A stretch of DNA of 64,000 bases from an uncultured Clostridia bacterium (GTDB lineage: Bacteria; Bacillota; Clostridia; Lachnospirales; CAG-274). The stretch spans positions 1-64,000 of the forward strand of contig CALWSK010000003.1 in NCBI GenBank assembly GCA_944384195.1, in the 5' to 3' direction. The translations under genes and the position numbers were made by a program. Below, in pieces: positions 34,981-44,880 of the stretch. The first letter of the stretch is position 1. Every line of letters starts with the position of its first letter. A model generated the notes under the pieces. The model ran no database searches, was not told where the DNA came from, and worked only from the letters and a program-made list of their open reading frames with translations.

Positions 34981-35807
34981 TATATCCCCCTTTTTCCCTT
35001 AATCCATTGTAAACTAGAGAAAAACAAAAGACATATTATATTTAATATAGATACACTAGCTCCTGTAGGCAATGCATATACATAAGATAAAATAAGCCCT
35101 ACTATAAAACATAAAACAGATATAGTAGCAGAACATATAACTACTTTTTTAAATTCTTTAAATATACGCATAGAAGTAAGAGCTGGAAACACTATAAGAC
35201 TAGACATTAAAAGCGCTCCCATAGTACGCATACCAAGAACTATAGTAAATGCAGTAAGGCAAGCTATTATCATATTATATATATCAGAATTAATACCAGT
35301 AGCTTTAGAAAATGTTTCATCAAATGTAACGGCAAAAATTCTATTATATAATAAAATAAATGCTATTATTATAATTGTACATAAAATAATAGTAAATACA
35401 AGTTCATTTTGTCTAACTCCAAGTATAGAACCAAATAAATAGTTACAAACATCTGTATTTAATCCAGTACTCATAGATATAACCATTATACCTATAGCTA
35501 AAGCTCCTGTAGATACAATAGCTATAGCCGCATCTCCTTTTATCTTGCTACTTTCTTTTAGTCTAAGAAGAAAAAATGCCGCCAAAACAACAACTGGTAT
35601 AGATATGGTAAGAGGTTCTACATTTAAAGCAGTAGCTATAGCAAGAGAACCAAAGCCAACATGAGATAAGCCGTCTCCTATCATAGAATATCTTTTAAGA
35701 ACCATACTAACACCAAGTAAAGATGCACATAATGATACTAATACACCAACTATAAAAGCTCTTACCATAAAAGGATAAGAAAACATTTCTTTTAAAATAT
35801 CAATCAT
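34980..35807 (-). CDS. znuB: Zinc/manganese-type ABC transporter permease
   Basis: 275-residue ABC-3 family permease with about eight membrane segments. Seen: SMIGDGLSHVGFGSLAIA coupling loop and MRTMGALLMSSLIVFPALTS. Forms the membrane channel with the ATPase and binding protein of this operon. Overlaps the ATPase gene end by 8 bases. Zinc rather than manganese is inferred from the His-rich binding protein. Confidence 0.93.
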   Translation of the reverse strand: MIDILKEMFSYPFMVRAFIVGVLVSLCASLLGVSMVLKRYSMIGDGLSHVGFGSLAIATALNVEPLTISIPVVVLAAFFLLRLKESSKIKGDAAIAIVSTGALAIGIMVISMSTGLNTDVCNYLFGSILGVRQNELVFTIILCTIIIIAFILLYNRIFAVTFDETFSKATGINSDIYNMIIACLTAFTIVLGMRTMGALLMSSLIVFPALTSMRIFKEFKKVVICSATISVLCFIVGLILSYVYALPTGASVSILNIICLLFFSSLQWIKGKRGI

Positions 35808-36513
35808 TTTCTTTACCTCCTATAGAATATTTCTTTCCAATCTCACTTTCTAAATATTCTTTAGTAGAACCAAAAAATAATTGTTTATTTTGTAAATGTA
35901 ATACTTTATTTGAATATTTTATAACGCTTTCTATATCGTGAGACACCATAACAATTGTAAGGTTTTGCTCTTTATTTATTTCATTTATTAAGCTATATAA
36001 ACTTTCAGTAACAACTGGGTCAAGTCCGGCAGATGGTTCGTCTAATAACAATATCTTGATAGTAGCACATAAAGCACGAGCTAATAAAACCCTTTGTTTT
36101 TGTCCTCCAGATAACTCGCTAAAACAACGCTTTTTAAGCTCTGTTATACCAAGCTTTTCCATCTTTTCATTAGCCAAAGCTTTTTCGTTTTTTGTGTAAA
36201 AAGGTTTCCATTTTAATTTGTTAAGACACCCAGATAAAACTATCTCATATACAGTAGCCGGAAAATCATTTTGAACTTGTGTTTGCTGAGGTAAATATCC
36301 AATTTCAAATGGCTTTAGTCCATTTTCCATAGTTATTTTACCTTTTGTAGCTTGCTTTAAATTTAATAATCCTTTTATAAGTGTACTTTTACCGGCTCCA
36401 TTCTCCCCTACTATACAAAGATAATCTCCAAGCTCTATATTAAAATTTAAATCTTCTAAAGCTAGCTTACCATCATATGTAAAGCTTAAGTTTTCAACAT
36501 TAATTAAATTCAT
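35800..36513 (-). CDS. znuC: Zinc-type ABC transporter ATP-binding protein
   Basis: 237-residue ABC ATPase. Seen: Walker A GENGAGKST, Q-loop LPQQTQV, signature LSGGQKQRVLLARAL, Walker B ILLLDEPSAGLD and switch VSHD. Partner of the ABC-3 permease downstream. One base separates it from the binding protein gene. Confidence 0.95.
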   Translation of the reverse strand: MNLINVENLSFTYDGKLALEDLNFNIELGDYLCIVGENGAGKSTLIKGLLNLKQATKGKITMENGLKPFEIGYLPQQTQVQNDFPATVYEIVLSGCLNKLKWKPFYTKNEKALANEKMEKLGITELKKRCFSELSGGQKQRVLLARALCATIKILLLDEPSAGLDPVVTESLYSLINEINKEQNLTIVMVSHDIESVIKYSNKVLHLQNKQLFFGSTKEYLESEIGKKYSIGGKEND

Positions 36514-36514
36514 T

Positions 36515-37486
36515 TTAGTTTAAAGCCTCTCTAATATTTTCTAAGTTTTTATCCATTATAGAAATATAAGTTTCTCCGTTCTTAAATTCATCTGCTGATA
36601 CATTTTGACAAGAATGTAACATAAGTTTTTTAGCACTAGTAGAATCGCATATAGAATCTGATATTTTTTCATTAGACATTTCTATATTAAATACTACTGG
36701 TATTTGATTATCATTTATTTTATTTACTAAAAATGCTACTGTAGCCGGGCTTGCATCTGTTTCTGTAGAACAACCATTAAAAGCAGCAAAATAATCTAAT
36801 CCATAATCTCTTGCTAAATAGGCAAAAGGAAATCTATCTCCAAATACTATAGTTCTTCTTTTAGCACTACTTATAATATCTTCTAACCTAGTGTCTAGCT
36901 CTTTAAGCTGAGTTACAAATTCTATTGTATTTTCAGCATAAAATTTAGCATTTTCTTTATCTATATCCTCAAGCTCTTTACCTATTTTTTCAGCTATTTT
37001 TATAGCATTTTTAGGAGAAGTCCAAATATGTTCATCAACTTCTACTTCTACTTCGTCTTCGTGCTCGTGGTCATGTTCTTCTACTTGCATACCTTCTACA
37101 ATTTCTTCTTCCATAGTTTCCACACAGTCCATCATTTTTATTGTTTTTGGCTCTTTATCAAGTGATGCTAATATATTATCAACCCAAACATCACTTTCTC
37201 CCCCATTATATATAAATAAATCACAATTTTGTATCTTTTTTATATCTTGTGGCGTTGGATCAAAAGAATGTATTTCAGAGCCTGGCTTTACTAACATAGT
37301 TAAATCCACTCTATCTTTCCCTATTTCTCTAGTAAAATCATAAGCTGGAAAAATAGTAGTTACTATATCTAGCTTGTCTTGATTTTCAGCTAAATTTTCA
37401 TCTTTTTCTAAATCCTTATTTCCACAAGCTACTAAAAATAAAGATGTAATAGTTGTTAAACAAATTAATTTTATTATTTTCTTCAT
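36515..37486 (-). CDS. znuA: Zinc-binding ABC transporter lipoprotein
   Basis: 323-residue cluster A-I solute-binding lipoprotein. Seen: LVAC lipobox near 18-21, first metal His in GSEIHSFDPTP, the flexible His/Asp/Glu loop EEHDHEHEDEVEVEVDEH (characteristic of zinc rather than manganese binders), EHIWTSPKN region, and later NIEMS and CQNVS segments. AGGAGATTTTAT precedes ATG. Confidence 0.94.
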   Translation of the reverse strand: MKKIIKLICLTTITSLFLVACGNKDLEKDENLAENQDKLDIVTTIFPAYDFTREIGKDRVDLTMLVKPGSEIHSFDPTPQDIKKIQNCDLFIYNGGESDVWVDNILASLDKEPKTIKMMDCVETMEEEIVEGMQVEEHDHEHEDEVEVEVDEHIWTSPKNAIKIAEKIGKELEDIDKENAKFYAENTIEFVTQLKELDTRLEDIISSAKRRTIVFGDRFPFAYLARDYGLDYFAAFNGCSTETDASPATVAFLVNKINDNQIPVVFNIEMSNEKISDSICDSTSAKKLMLHSCQNVSADEFKNGETYISIMDKNLENIREALN

Positions 37487-37542
37487 ATAAAATCTCCTAT
37501 TCTAATATGTAATTAGTAAAATATATAATTGTAAATTAAATC

Positions 37543-37845
37543 TCAATTATTCATTCTTACCTTTAATAAAACAGGAGTTAGATTTTTTGCTTCCCTTAAA
37601 TTATTGTAAAATATATTAAGATTTTTTATATTAAAATTAAATAAGCATATAAATCCAAAAAAATATATAAGTAACTTTGTCTTATTATTTTGTATCTTAT
37701 TTAGATTACGACATATAGGACAATCCTTACCAATACATTTATGATTTAAGTTTTTTAATTCATATATATTCCCTAAAACTATACTAAAAATAAAACAAAT
37801 AATTATTATAAAGGCTATTAATGCGCTTGTTTTCTTTCTAAACAT
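37543..37845 (-). CDS. Small membrane protein with CxxxxCxxC motif, first gene of zinc operon
   Basis: 100-residue protein with two membrane helices (about 8-28 and 58-78) and, between them, HKCIGKDCPICRNL, a His/Cys motif suited to zinc. Not recognised beyond that. It precedes znuA by 56 bases and has a strong GGAGGG ribosome site. Small proteins of this layout are seen next to clostridial znu genes; a role in metal sensing or delivery is inference. Confidence 0.7.
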   Translation of the reverse strand: MFRKKTSALIAFIIIICFIFSIVLGNIYELKNLNHKCIGKDCPICRNLNKIQNNKTKLLIYFFGFICLFNFNIKNLNIFYNNLREAKNLTPVLLKVRMNN

Positions 37846-38030
37846 ATAAAAACTTACCCTCCTTTAATCCTATTTGTATATATCTTAGTTTATAAAATTT
37901 TAAAATTAAATTTATATTTTATTAATTATATCATATTTTAAATCATTGTAAAATACTTTTATTTATAAATATATATTATATTAAATTATAAATTTTAAAA
38001 TTATTTAAGATATTATTTATATTCTAATAT

Positions 38031-38057
38031 AAAAAGAGCTTATGAAATCATAAGCTC
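38031..38057 (-). terminator. Terminator of sipL
   Basis: GAGCTTATG and CATAAGCTC pair around AAAT, followed on the minus strand by TTTTTA. The 170 bases beyond it, up to the zinc operon, are A+T-rich with repeated ATAAATTTTAAAATTA-like words and no gene seen. Confidence 0.88.
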
Positions 38058-38081
38058 AAATAAATATATATTTTTAATTCT

Positions 38082-39647
38082 TTATATCACTTTTTTAAGA
38101 ATTAAAATTTTATCTCCAACTTTTACATCATCTTCTTTTTCTATATCATTAAGTTGCATTATATCATCTGTAGTAGTATTAAATATTTTTGCTAAATCCC
38201 ATAATGTATCTCCATCTTGCATAACATACATAATCATACTGGCTATAGAATTTAACTTTTCTATATCCATATCTTCAAACTCTATTTCCGTTACAAGACC
38301 AACTTCTTTTTCTTTAGTCACTAAAGTATCAAAATTGATAGCACCTCTTATTTCTAAATCTTTATCAGATATCATATTAACGCTAATATGCTCAATATCT
38401 AAATTAAGGTCTAAATCAGAATTTAAAGAAGTGGCACCTTTAGTTTCTATAGTTTGGCTATAAGGCAAAATAGTTTTAAAACAATGCATAGGATATTCAT
38501 CATTATTAGCTATATATAATATTTTGCATTCTACAATACCTTCTGCTAATACTTTATCTTCCATAAGCTCTGCATTATCTAAAAATGCTTTTCCGCTAAC
38601 TTTAACAACTTGTAATATTGCCGGGCAGTCATCATCAAGTCTTACTATTTCTTTTATACTAGCTTGGTTTTTATTTTTACAAACAAGAACTGGATATTTT
38701 TTATTACTTCTTCCAATATTTATATTTTGATTTAGTGTATAAGCATCTTCTAATATTTCTATATCTTCTTCAGAGCTAATTTTTATATTACAACCTATGT
38801 GTGCATCTATGCCTATTTTTCTAGATTCTCCATCAGCATCTTCTAATATTTGCATATTTTTATCATTTATATCAAGATAAACTTCCGGAAGCATACCTTC
38901 TCTTGCTCCAGATATTTCTATATTTCCACTAAATGGTATATCTTGTTCAAAATATGTAGTAATAACCTCGTCTTCATCGCTTTTATATAATATACAAGCT
39001 CTTATATCTCCAGATATAGACAATTTATCTGTATTAACTTTAATATCTTTATTTATTATACTAAGGTTTGTATCTAAAATTTCTTTGATATTAGGGCGTC
39101 CTCCAGATATTTCTATTTCTTCTTTAACATTAAATCTATCAAATTTTGTGGAAATAAGTTTATTTAAATTTATATTTCTTTTTCTCATTTGATTTTCTTT
39201 AAGTCCTTCTATATCAGAAACAATCTCTATTTCTTCTTTAGCTAAAACCTGTGATGATACATCTAAAACAGCTCTAAAGCTTACTTTTCTATCATTTATA
39301 AGTTTATAGTCCAAATTAGTTATATTACAATTTGCAAATACAGTCATATTTTTATCAATTCCGTCCATATTTATAAAGTCATTTATAGGGTATGTAGAGC
39401 TCATATTATATATTGCTTTATTTTCATTTTTAGCAATAAATAAAACATTTATGTCTAGATTTCCTTTAAAGATAATCTTATCGTTTGTTATTTCTTTATT
39501 ATCTATGTAAGCGTTTGCATTAGTCTCAAGAACCATATCTATATCTGGCTTTGTATCTGGTACTATTATATCTCCTTCTACTAAAACTTGAGTTGTTTCT
39601 TTACCTATCTTTTTATCTATAATAATATTTTTCTTTAAAATTTCCAT
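38082..39647 (-). CDS. sipL: SipL-like spore morphogenesis protein (DUF3794 repeats + LysM)
   Basis: 521-residue cytoplasmic mother-cell protein. Seen: three DUF3794 (SPOCS) modules at about 30-130, 175-285 and 320-430 (for example VLVEGDIIVPDTKPDIDMVL at the start), and a C-terminal LysM at about 470-518 (VMQDGDTLWDLAK). C. difficile SipL has this design and recruits SpoIVA to the forespore to start coat assembly. GGAGG 6 bases before ATG. Isolated gene with its own terminator; with gerA it confirms sporulation. Confidence 0.88.
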   Translation of the reverse strand: MEILKKNIIIDKKIGKETTQVLVEGDIIVPDTKPDIDMVLETNANAYIDNKEITNDKIIFKGNLDINVLFIAKNENKAIYNMSSTYPINDFINMDGIDKNMTVFANCNITNLDYKLINDRKVSFRAVLDVSSQVLAKEEIEIVSDIEGLKENQMRKRNINLNKLISTKFDRFNVKEEIEISGGRPNIKEILDTNLSIINKDIKVNTDKLSISGDIRACILYKSDEDEVITTYFEQDIPFSGNIEISGAREGMLPEVYLDINDKNMQILEDADGESRKIGIDAHIGCNIKISSEEDIEILEDAYTLNQNINIGRSNKKYPVLVCKNKNQASIKEIVRLDDDCPAILQVVKVSGKAFLDNAELMEDKVLAEGIVECKILYIANNDEYPMHCFKTILPYSQTIETKGATSLNSDLDLNLDIEHISVNMISDKDLEIRGAINFDTLVTKEKEVGLVTEIEFEDMDIEKLNSIASMIMYVMQDGDTLWDLAKIFNTTTDDIMQLNDIEKEDDVKVGDKILILKKVI

Positions 39648-39748
39648 ATAAAACCTCCATCTAAATATTTATAAAAATATATGTAGGTTTATAAGATTTA
39701 TTCTAATATTTAAAACTTTACTTATAAATAAAATTTTTATTATTATAT

Positions 39749-39785
39749 AAAAAAAGGCTATAGTTTCTAAACTATAACCTTTTTT
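39749..39785 (-). terminator. Terminator of the pur gene cluster
   Basis: GGTTATAGTTT and AAACTATAGCC (one G-U) on the minus strand, then seven T; downstream of purA. Confidence 0.88.
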
Positions 39786-39792
39786 ATAAATT

Positions 39793-41064
39793 TTATCTAA
39801 ATAAAAGTTCATCTCTTTTAGGACCATTAGATACCATAGAAACTTTAACGCCTATTTCTTTTTCTATAAATTCGACGTATTCTTTAGCTTCTTTAGGGAG
39901 TTTATCAAATTCTTTTATACCTCTTATATCAACTTCCCAACCTTTAAGCTCTGTATATACTGGTTTTGCTTTATATAGATTTTCAGTAGTTAAAAAGTCT
40001 TTATAAACTTTTCCATCAAGTTCATATCCTGTGCAAACTTTTATAGTTTTCATATAGCTAAGAACATCAAGACAAGTGATACATACTTCTGTAGCCCCTT
40101 GCACTTCACAACCATATCTTGTAGCTACAGCATCAAAATATCCAACACGACGAGGACGTCCTGTAGTAGCACCATATTCTCCAGCATCTCCCCCACGTTT
40201 TCTTAGCTCCTCTGCTTCTTCTTCAAAAAGCTCGCTTACAAAAGGTCCTTCGCCAACTGCGCTAGAATAAGCTTTAGTAATAACAGTTATATTTTCTATT
40301 TTATGAGGAGGAACACCGGCTCCAACACTTGCATATCCTGCTAAAGTTGATGAACTAGTAACGTATGGATATATACCGTGATCAGTATCTTTTAATGCTC
40401 CAAGTTGACCCTCTAAAAGTATATTTTTATTTTCTTTTATAGCTTTTCTAAGATAAGCAGAAGTATCAGATACATTTTCTTTTATCATTTTTGCATAGCC
40501 TAAAAGTTTTTCATAAACTTCTAAATAGTCTATTTCTGGTTTATTATATAAATATTTAAATTGTATATTTATTTTTTCATACATATGCTTTAGTTTATCT
40601 TTAAGTCTATCTTCTTCATAAAGCTCCCAAACTTGAAGTCCTACTTTAGAAAATTTATCTGCATAAAAAGGAGCTATACCACTTTTTGTAGAACCAAATT
40701 TTCTATCTCCAAGCCTTTCTTCTTCATAAACATCTAAAAGAACATGATGTGGAAGTAAAACTTGTGCTCTATCAGATATTAAAAGATTAAATTTTATTCC
40801 CTTAGAAACAATGCTTTCTATCTCTTCCATAAGATATTCTATATTAAGTGCAACACCATTTCCTATGATATTAACAGTATTTTTATTAAATATCCCTGAT
40901 GGTAATTGATGAAGAGCAAATTTTCCATATTCGTTTATTATAGTATGTCCAGCATTACTTCCACCTTGAAATCTAACCACTATGTCAGATTGTTCTGCGC
41001 AATAATCTGTTATCTTTCCTTTACCTTCATCGCCCCAGTTTGCACCAACTATAGCTCTTATCAT
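39793..41064 (-). CDS. purA: Adenylosuccinate synthetase
   Basis: 423-residue GTP-dependent enzyme joining IMP and aspartate, first step from IMP to AMP. Seen: GANWGDEGKGK P-loop, GGSNAGHT, EGQLGALKD and TTGRPRRVGYFD. AAGGAGGATAC before ATG, 12 bases after purB, so the two AMP-branch enzymes are made together. Confidence 0.97.
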   Translation of the reverse strand: MIRAIVGANWGDEGKGKITDYCAEQSDIVVRFQGGSNAGHTIINEYGKFALHQLPSGIFNKNTVNIIGNGVALNIEYLMEEIESIVSKGIKFNLLISDRAQVLLPHHVLLDVYEEERLGDRKFGSTKSGIAPFYADKFSKVGLQVWELYEEDRLKDKLKHMYEKINIQFKYLYNKPEIDYLEVYEKLLGYAKMIKENVSDTSAYLRKAIKENKNILLEGQLGALKDTDHGIYPYVTSSSTLAGYASVGAGVPPHKIENITVITKAYSSAVGEGPFVSELFEEEAEELRKRGGDAGEYGATTGRPRRVGYFDAVATRYGCEVQGATEVCITCLDVLSYMKTIKVCTGYELDGKVYKDFLTTENLYKAKPVYTELKGWEVDIRGIKEFDKLPKEAKEYVEFIEKEIGVKVSMVSNGPKRDELLFR

Positions 41065-41076
41065 TTCGTATCCTCC

Positions 41077-42510
41077 TTAAACAGTTAATTCACTGCCTTT
41101 AGTAAATTTATTTTTATTTTTTTCAAGAACAGGTTTTACCTCTTCGTTTATATATTCTAAGACTTGCATAGGAGCACGTCCTATAAAGTTTTTAGGATTT
41201 AATATTTTATTTAGTTCATCTATTGAAAGATTGAATGACTTATCATTTGCAATACGGCTTATAAGGTCGTTTTCTTTTCCTTCTACTTTAACAACTTTAG
41301 CAGATTCCATAGAATGTTCTCTTATTTTTTCGTGTAGCTCTTGTCTATCTCCGCCTTGTTTTACAGCATCCATCATAATATTTTCTGTAGCCATAAAAGG
41401 AAGCTCTTCCATTATATGTTTTTCTATAACCTTAGGATAGACAACAAAATTTTCTGTTATATTTATATATATATTAAGTATAGCATCTGTAGCTAAAAAA
41501 GCTTCTGGTATAGATATTCTCTTATTAGAAGAATCATCTAAAGTTCTTTCAAACCATTGTGTAGAAGCTGTGATAGCAGGATTTAATACATCTACCATAA
41601 TATATCTTGCAAGTCCTGCCATACGCTCTGACCTCATAGGATTTCTTTTATATGCCATAGCAGAAGACCCTACTTGTCCTTTTTCAAAAGGTTCTTCCAT
41701 TTCTTTTAGGTGTTGTAAAAGACGCATATCATTTGAAAACTTAGTACAACTTTGAGCTATACCGCTTAATATATTTAATATCATAGTATCCAGCTTTCTA
41801 GAATATGTTTGTCCAGATACTGAAAATACACCTTTAAATCCAAGTTTTTTGGCTATAAGCTTATCTAGCTCTTTTACTTTTTCATTATCTCCTTCAAATA
41901 ATTCCATAAAGCTAGCTTGAGTTCCAGTTGTTCCTTTAGAACCTAGAAGTTTAAAATTATCAAGAGCAAAATCTATTTGTTCTAAGTCCATCATTAAATC
42001 TTGTATCCAAAGACAAGCTCTTTTTCCAACGGTTGTAAGCTGAGCAGCTTGAAAATGTGTAAACCCAAGAGTAGGAAGCTCTCTATATTCTAAGGCGAAT
42101 TTTGCTAGATTATCTATAGTAGATAAAACTTTACCTTTTACAAGCTCTAGAGCTTCTTTCATCACAATAATATCTGTATTATCTCCTACATAACAACTAG
42201 TAGCTCCGAGATGAATTATTCCTTTAGCTTTAGGACATTGTAATCCGTAAGCATAGATATGAGCCATAACATCGTGTCTTGTTATTTTTTCTCTTTCTTC
42301 TGCTTCTTTATAGTTTATATCATTAGCAAAAGCCTCAAGCTCTTGTATTTGTTCCTCTGTTATATTAAGTCCAAGCTCTTTTTCTGCCTTAGCTAGAGTT
42401 ATCCAAAGTTTTCTCCAAGTTTTAAACTTTTTATCTGGTGAAAATATCTCTTTCATTTCTTTGCTAGCATATCTAGAGTTTAATGGCGTTTCATAAGTTT
42501 TTTTATCCAT
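41077..42510 (-). CDS. purB: Adenylosuccinate lyase
   Basis: 477-residue lyase used twice in purine synthesis (SAICAR and adenylosuccinate cleavage). Seen: LGATSCYVGDN, GFTHFQAAQ with the catalytic His, and the flexible signature GSSAMAYKRNPMRSER. Longer than the Bacillus enzyme, closer to the eukaryote-like type. 43 bases after purF. Confidence 0.96.
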   Translation of the reverse strand: MDKKTYETPLNSRYASKEMKEIFSPDKKFKTWRKLWITLAKAEKELGLNITEEQIQELEAFANDINYKEAEEREKITRHDVMAHIYAYGLQCPKAKGIIHLGATSCYVGDNTDIIVMKEALELVKGKVLSTIDNLAKFALEYRELPTLGFTHFQAAQLTTVGKRACLWIQDLMMDLEQIDFALDNFKLLGSKGTTGTQASFMELFEGDNEKVKELDKLIAKKLGFKGVFSVSGQTYSRKLDTMILNILSGIAQSCTKFSNDMRLLQHLKEMEEPFEKGQVGSSAMAYKRNPMRSERMAGLARYIMVDVLNPAITASTQWFERTLDDSSNKRISIPEAFLATDAILNIYINITENFVVYPKVIEKHIMEELPFMATENIMMDAVKQGGDRQELHEKIREHSMESAKVVKVEGKENDLISRIANDKSFNLSIDELNKILNPKNFIGRAPMQVLEYINEEVKPVLEKNKNKFTKGSELTV

Positions 42511-42553
42511 ACTTGTCCCTTCTTTCTAAAAATAATAAGTTATTTAATAAAGC

Positions 42554-43930
42554 TTAAAACAAATGCTCTACATTTATAGGGTAATTTCCAGTAAAGCAAG
42601 CCTTACAAAAACCACTTGTGGAATTTGGAGCTATCTTTTCAAGATTATCAAGGCTTAAAAAGTCTAAGCTATCCGCATTTATAAGCTTTGCTATCTCTTC
42701 TATAGAGTGATTGTTTGCTATAAGAGCTTCTCTAGAAGGGATATCTGTACCAAAAAAGCAAGGCCATAAAAAAGGTGGGGAAGATATTCTAACGTGCACT
42801 TCTTTAGCTCCTGCTTGTCTTAGAAGGTTTACTATTCTTCCGCTGGTTGTTCCTCTTACTATACTATCATCTACCATAACAACAGACTTATCTTTTACAA
42901 CATCAGATAAAACATTTAGTTTCATTCTAACTGCAATATCTCTTTCTTTTTGGTTAGGTTTTATAAATGTTCTTGCTATATATTTGTTTTTTATAAAGCC
43001 CATTTGTAGTGGTATCCCAGATTCTTTTGAAAATCCTTCAGCAGCACTAAGCCCAGAGTCTGGAACTCCAAGGACAATATCAGCATTTACCTTATTTTGT
43101 TTTGCCAAAAACTCTCCGGCTCTTTTTCTTACATTATGCACTAATTCATTTTCTAAAAAGCTATCCGGTCTTGCAAAATATATATGTTCAAAAATGCATA
43201 AGTTTGATTTATCGCTACAAAGATTTTTATTAGACCTTATATTGCCATCTTCTATGACAACAACTTCTCCAGGCAATATATTTCTTTCAAATTTTGCATC
43301 TATTGTATCAAATGCACAAGTTTCAGAAGCAAAGACTATAGCATCATCTTTTTTTGCCATAGATAAAGGTCTAAAGCCCCATCTATCCCTAGCAGCTATT
43401 AGCTTATTTGGGCTCATCACTAATAGAGAATAAGCACCTTCTAATATCTGCATAACATTATATACAGCTTCTTCTATAGAGCTTGTATTTATACGTTCTC
43501 TAGCTATAAGATAAGCTATAATCTCTGTATCAGAAGTAGTTTGAAAGATTGCACCATTTTTTTCTAGTTCTTTTTTTAGCTTATCCGTGTTTGTAAGATT
43601 GCCATTATGAGCTATAGCTAAAGAACCTTTTATGTATCTAAGGACTAGTGGTTGAACATTTTCTCTAAGATTTCCTCCAGTTGTAGAGTATCTGACATGT
43701 CCAATAGCCATATTACCTTGTAGCTTATCAAATACATTTTCGGAAAAAACATCATTTACAAGACCTAAATCTTTATGATAATATATTTCTTTATTTCTGT
43801 TTACTGCTATGCCACAACCTTCTTGTCCCCTATGTTGTAAAGCTACAAGTCCATAGTATGTGTCTTTTGCACAATCTCCAGCCGAATTATATATACCAAA
43901 TATACCACATTCTTCTTTTAACTTACGCAT
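42554..43930 (-). CDS. purF: Amidophosphoribosyltransferase
   Basis: 458-residue enzyme for the committed step, PRPP + glutamine to phosphoribosylamine. Seen: short propeptide MRKLKEE before the nucleophile Cys8 (CGIFGIY), GHVRYSTTGG, phosphoribosyltransferase motif VVMVDDSIVRGTT, and Cys residues in the C-terminal part (GFCKACFTGNYP) typical of the Fe-S-containing Bacillus type. GGAGG before ATG. Confidence 0.97.
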   Translation of the reverse strand: MRKLKEECGIFGIYNSAGDCAKDTYYGLVALQHRGQEGCGIAVNRNKEIYYHKDLGLVNDVFSENVFDKLQGNMAIGHVRYSTTGGNLRENVQPLVLRYIKGSLAIAHNGNLTNTDKLKKELEKNGAIFQTTSDTEIIAYLIARERINTSSIEEAVYNVMQILEGAYSLLVMSPNKLIAARDRWGFRPLSMAKKDDAIVFASETCAFDTIDAKFERNILPGEVVVIEDGNIRSNKNLCSDKSNLCIFEHIYFARPDSFLENELVHNVRKRAGEFLAKQNKVNADIVLGVPDSGLSAAEGFSKESGIPLQMGFIKNKYIARTFIKPNQKERDIAVRMKLNVLSDVVKDKSVVMVDDSIVRGTTSGRIVNLLRQAGAKEVHVRISSPPFLWPCFFGTDIPSREALIANNHSIEEIAKLINADSLDFLSLDNLEKIAPNSTSGFCKACFTGNYPINVEHLF

Positions 43931-43944
43931 TTTTATACCTCCAA

Positions 43945-44667
43945 TTAAATATTAGGATATTTTTCTAAAAAACGTCCATATACTTCATTATAAACACTTG
44001 CAAACTCTCCAAGTTCTAGCCTAAACTGGTCTTTATCTAATTTTTTGTTTGTTTCTTTGTCCCAAAGTCTACAAGTATCTGGAGATATCTCATCAGATAA
44101 AATTATATTTTTATCTTTATCAAATCCAACTTCTATTTTAAAATCTACAAGTCTTATTCCTATATTATCAAATATTTTAATAAGTGATTCATTTATTTTA
44201 AATGCTAATTCTGTTATTTCCTCTATCTGCTCTCTAGTAGCTATCTTTAGAGCTACAGCGTGATAATCATTTATAAGAGGATCGCCTAAGCTATCTTCTT
44301 TATAACTAAATTCAAGAGTTGGAGTATCAAAAATTATACCTTCTTTAATGCCATATCTTTTACAAAAAGAACCTGCAGATATATTTCTCACAATGACTTC
44401 AAGGGGTATTATATCTACTTTTTTAACTAAAGTTTCTCTTTTGCTTAGCTCTTTTATAAAATGTGTTTTAATTCCGTCTTGCTCAAGCAATTTAAAGATT
44501 ATATTGGCTATTTGATTATTTATTATACCTTTGCCATCAAAAGAGCCTTTTTTCTCTCCATTAAAGGCAGTTGCATCATCTTTATATTCAAAGATGCAAA
44601 GATTTTCATCTTCAGTTTTAAAAACTTTTTTAGCTTTTCCAACGTATAGTAAGTCTAATTTTTCCAA
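43945..44667 (-). CDS. purC: SAICAR synthase
   Basis: 240-residue ATP-dependent ligase adding aspartate to CAIR. Seen: KLDLLYVGKAKKVF opening, KGIINNQIAN, ETLVKKVDIIPLEVIVRN and LSDEISPDTCRLWD. Start placed at TTG 44667 because GGAGG is 7 bases upstream and the family starts here; the longer frame adds 17 leader residues. First gene of purC-F-B-A, driven by the promoter at 44751-44779. purE, purL, purM, purN, purH and purD are not in the window. Confidence 0.96.
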   Translation of the reverse strand: MEKLDLLYVGKAKKVFKTEDENLCIFEYKDDATAFNGEKKGSFDGKGIINNQIANIIFKLLEQDGIKTHFIKELSKRETLVKKVDIIPLEVIVRNISAGSFCKRYGIKEGIIFDTPTLEFSYKEDSLGDPLINDYHAVALKIATREQIEEITELAFKINESLIKIFDNIGIRLVDFKIEVGFDKDKNIILSDEISPDTCRLWDKETNKKLDKDQFRLELGEFASVYNEVYGRFLEKYPNI

Positions 44668-44750
44668 AATAATTCCTCCTAAATTAGTAAAATAGCTTAA
44701 AATATTATTCATTAGCAAATCTTAAAATATTTAAAAATATTTTCCCTATA

Positions 44751-44779
44751 ATAATAAACTAGAGAATATAATTTGTCAA
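44751..44779 (-). promoter_or_regulatory. Promoter of the purCFBA cluster
   Basis: Minus strand TTGACA (44779-44774), 17-base spacer, TATTAT (44756-44751). No purine riboswitch or PurR-box pair was seen in the leader. Confidence 0.75.
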
Positions 44780-44880
44780 ATCTATATGAAAATTTTAGAC
44801 ATTTTAAGTTTATTTATAAATATAACATATAAATTTTTAATAGGCATATATTTAATAAAAAATATATCTAGGAGGAAATT

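Noticed and set aside
37846..38030. Zur box ahead of the zinc operon
   Set aside because: A TAAATCATTGTAAAATA-like word is present but too degenerate in such A+T-rich DNA to support a call.
42711..43433. 240-codon plus-strand ORF opposite purF
   Set aside because: Shadow frame of a well-supported gene; no ribosome site and Ser/Leu-rich composition typical of antisense frames.
44668..44880. Purine riboswitch before purC
   Set aside because: The conserved loops and junction bases are not present; only a promoter was found.
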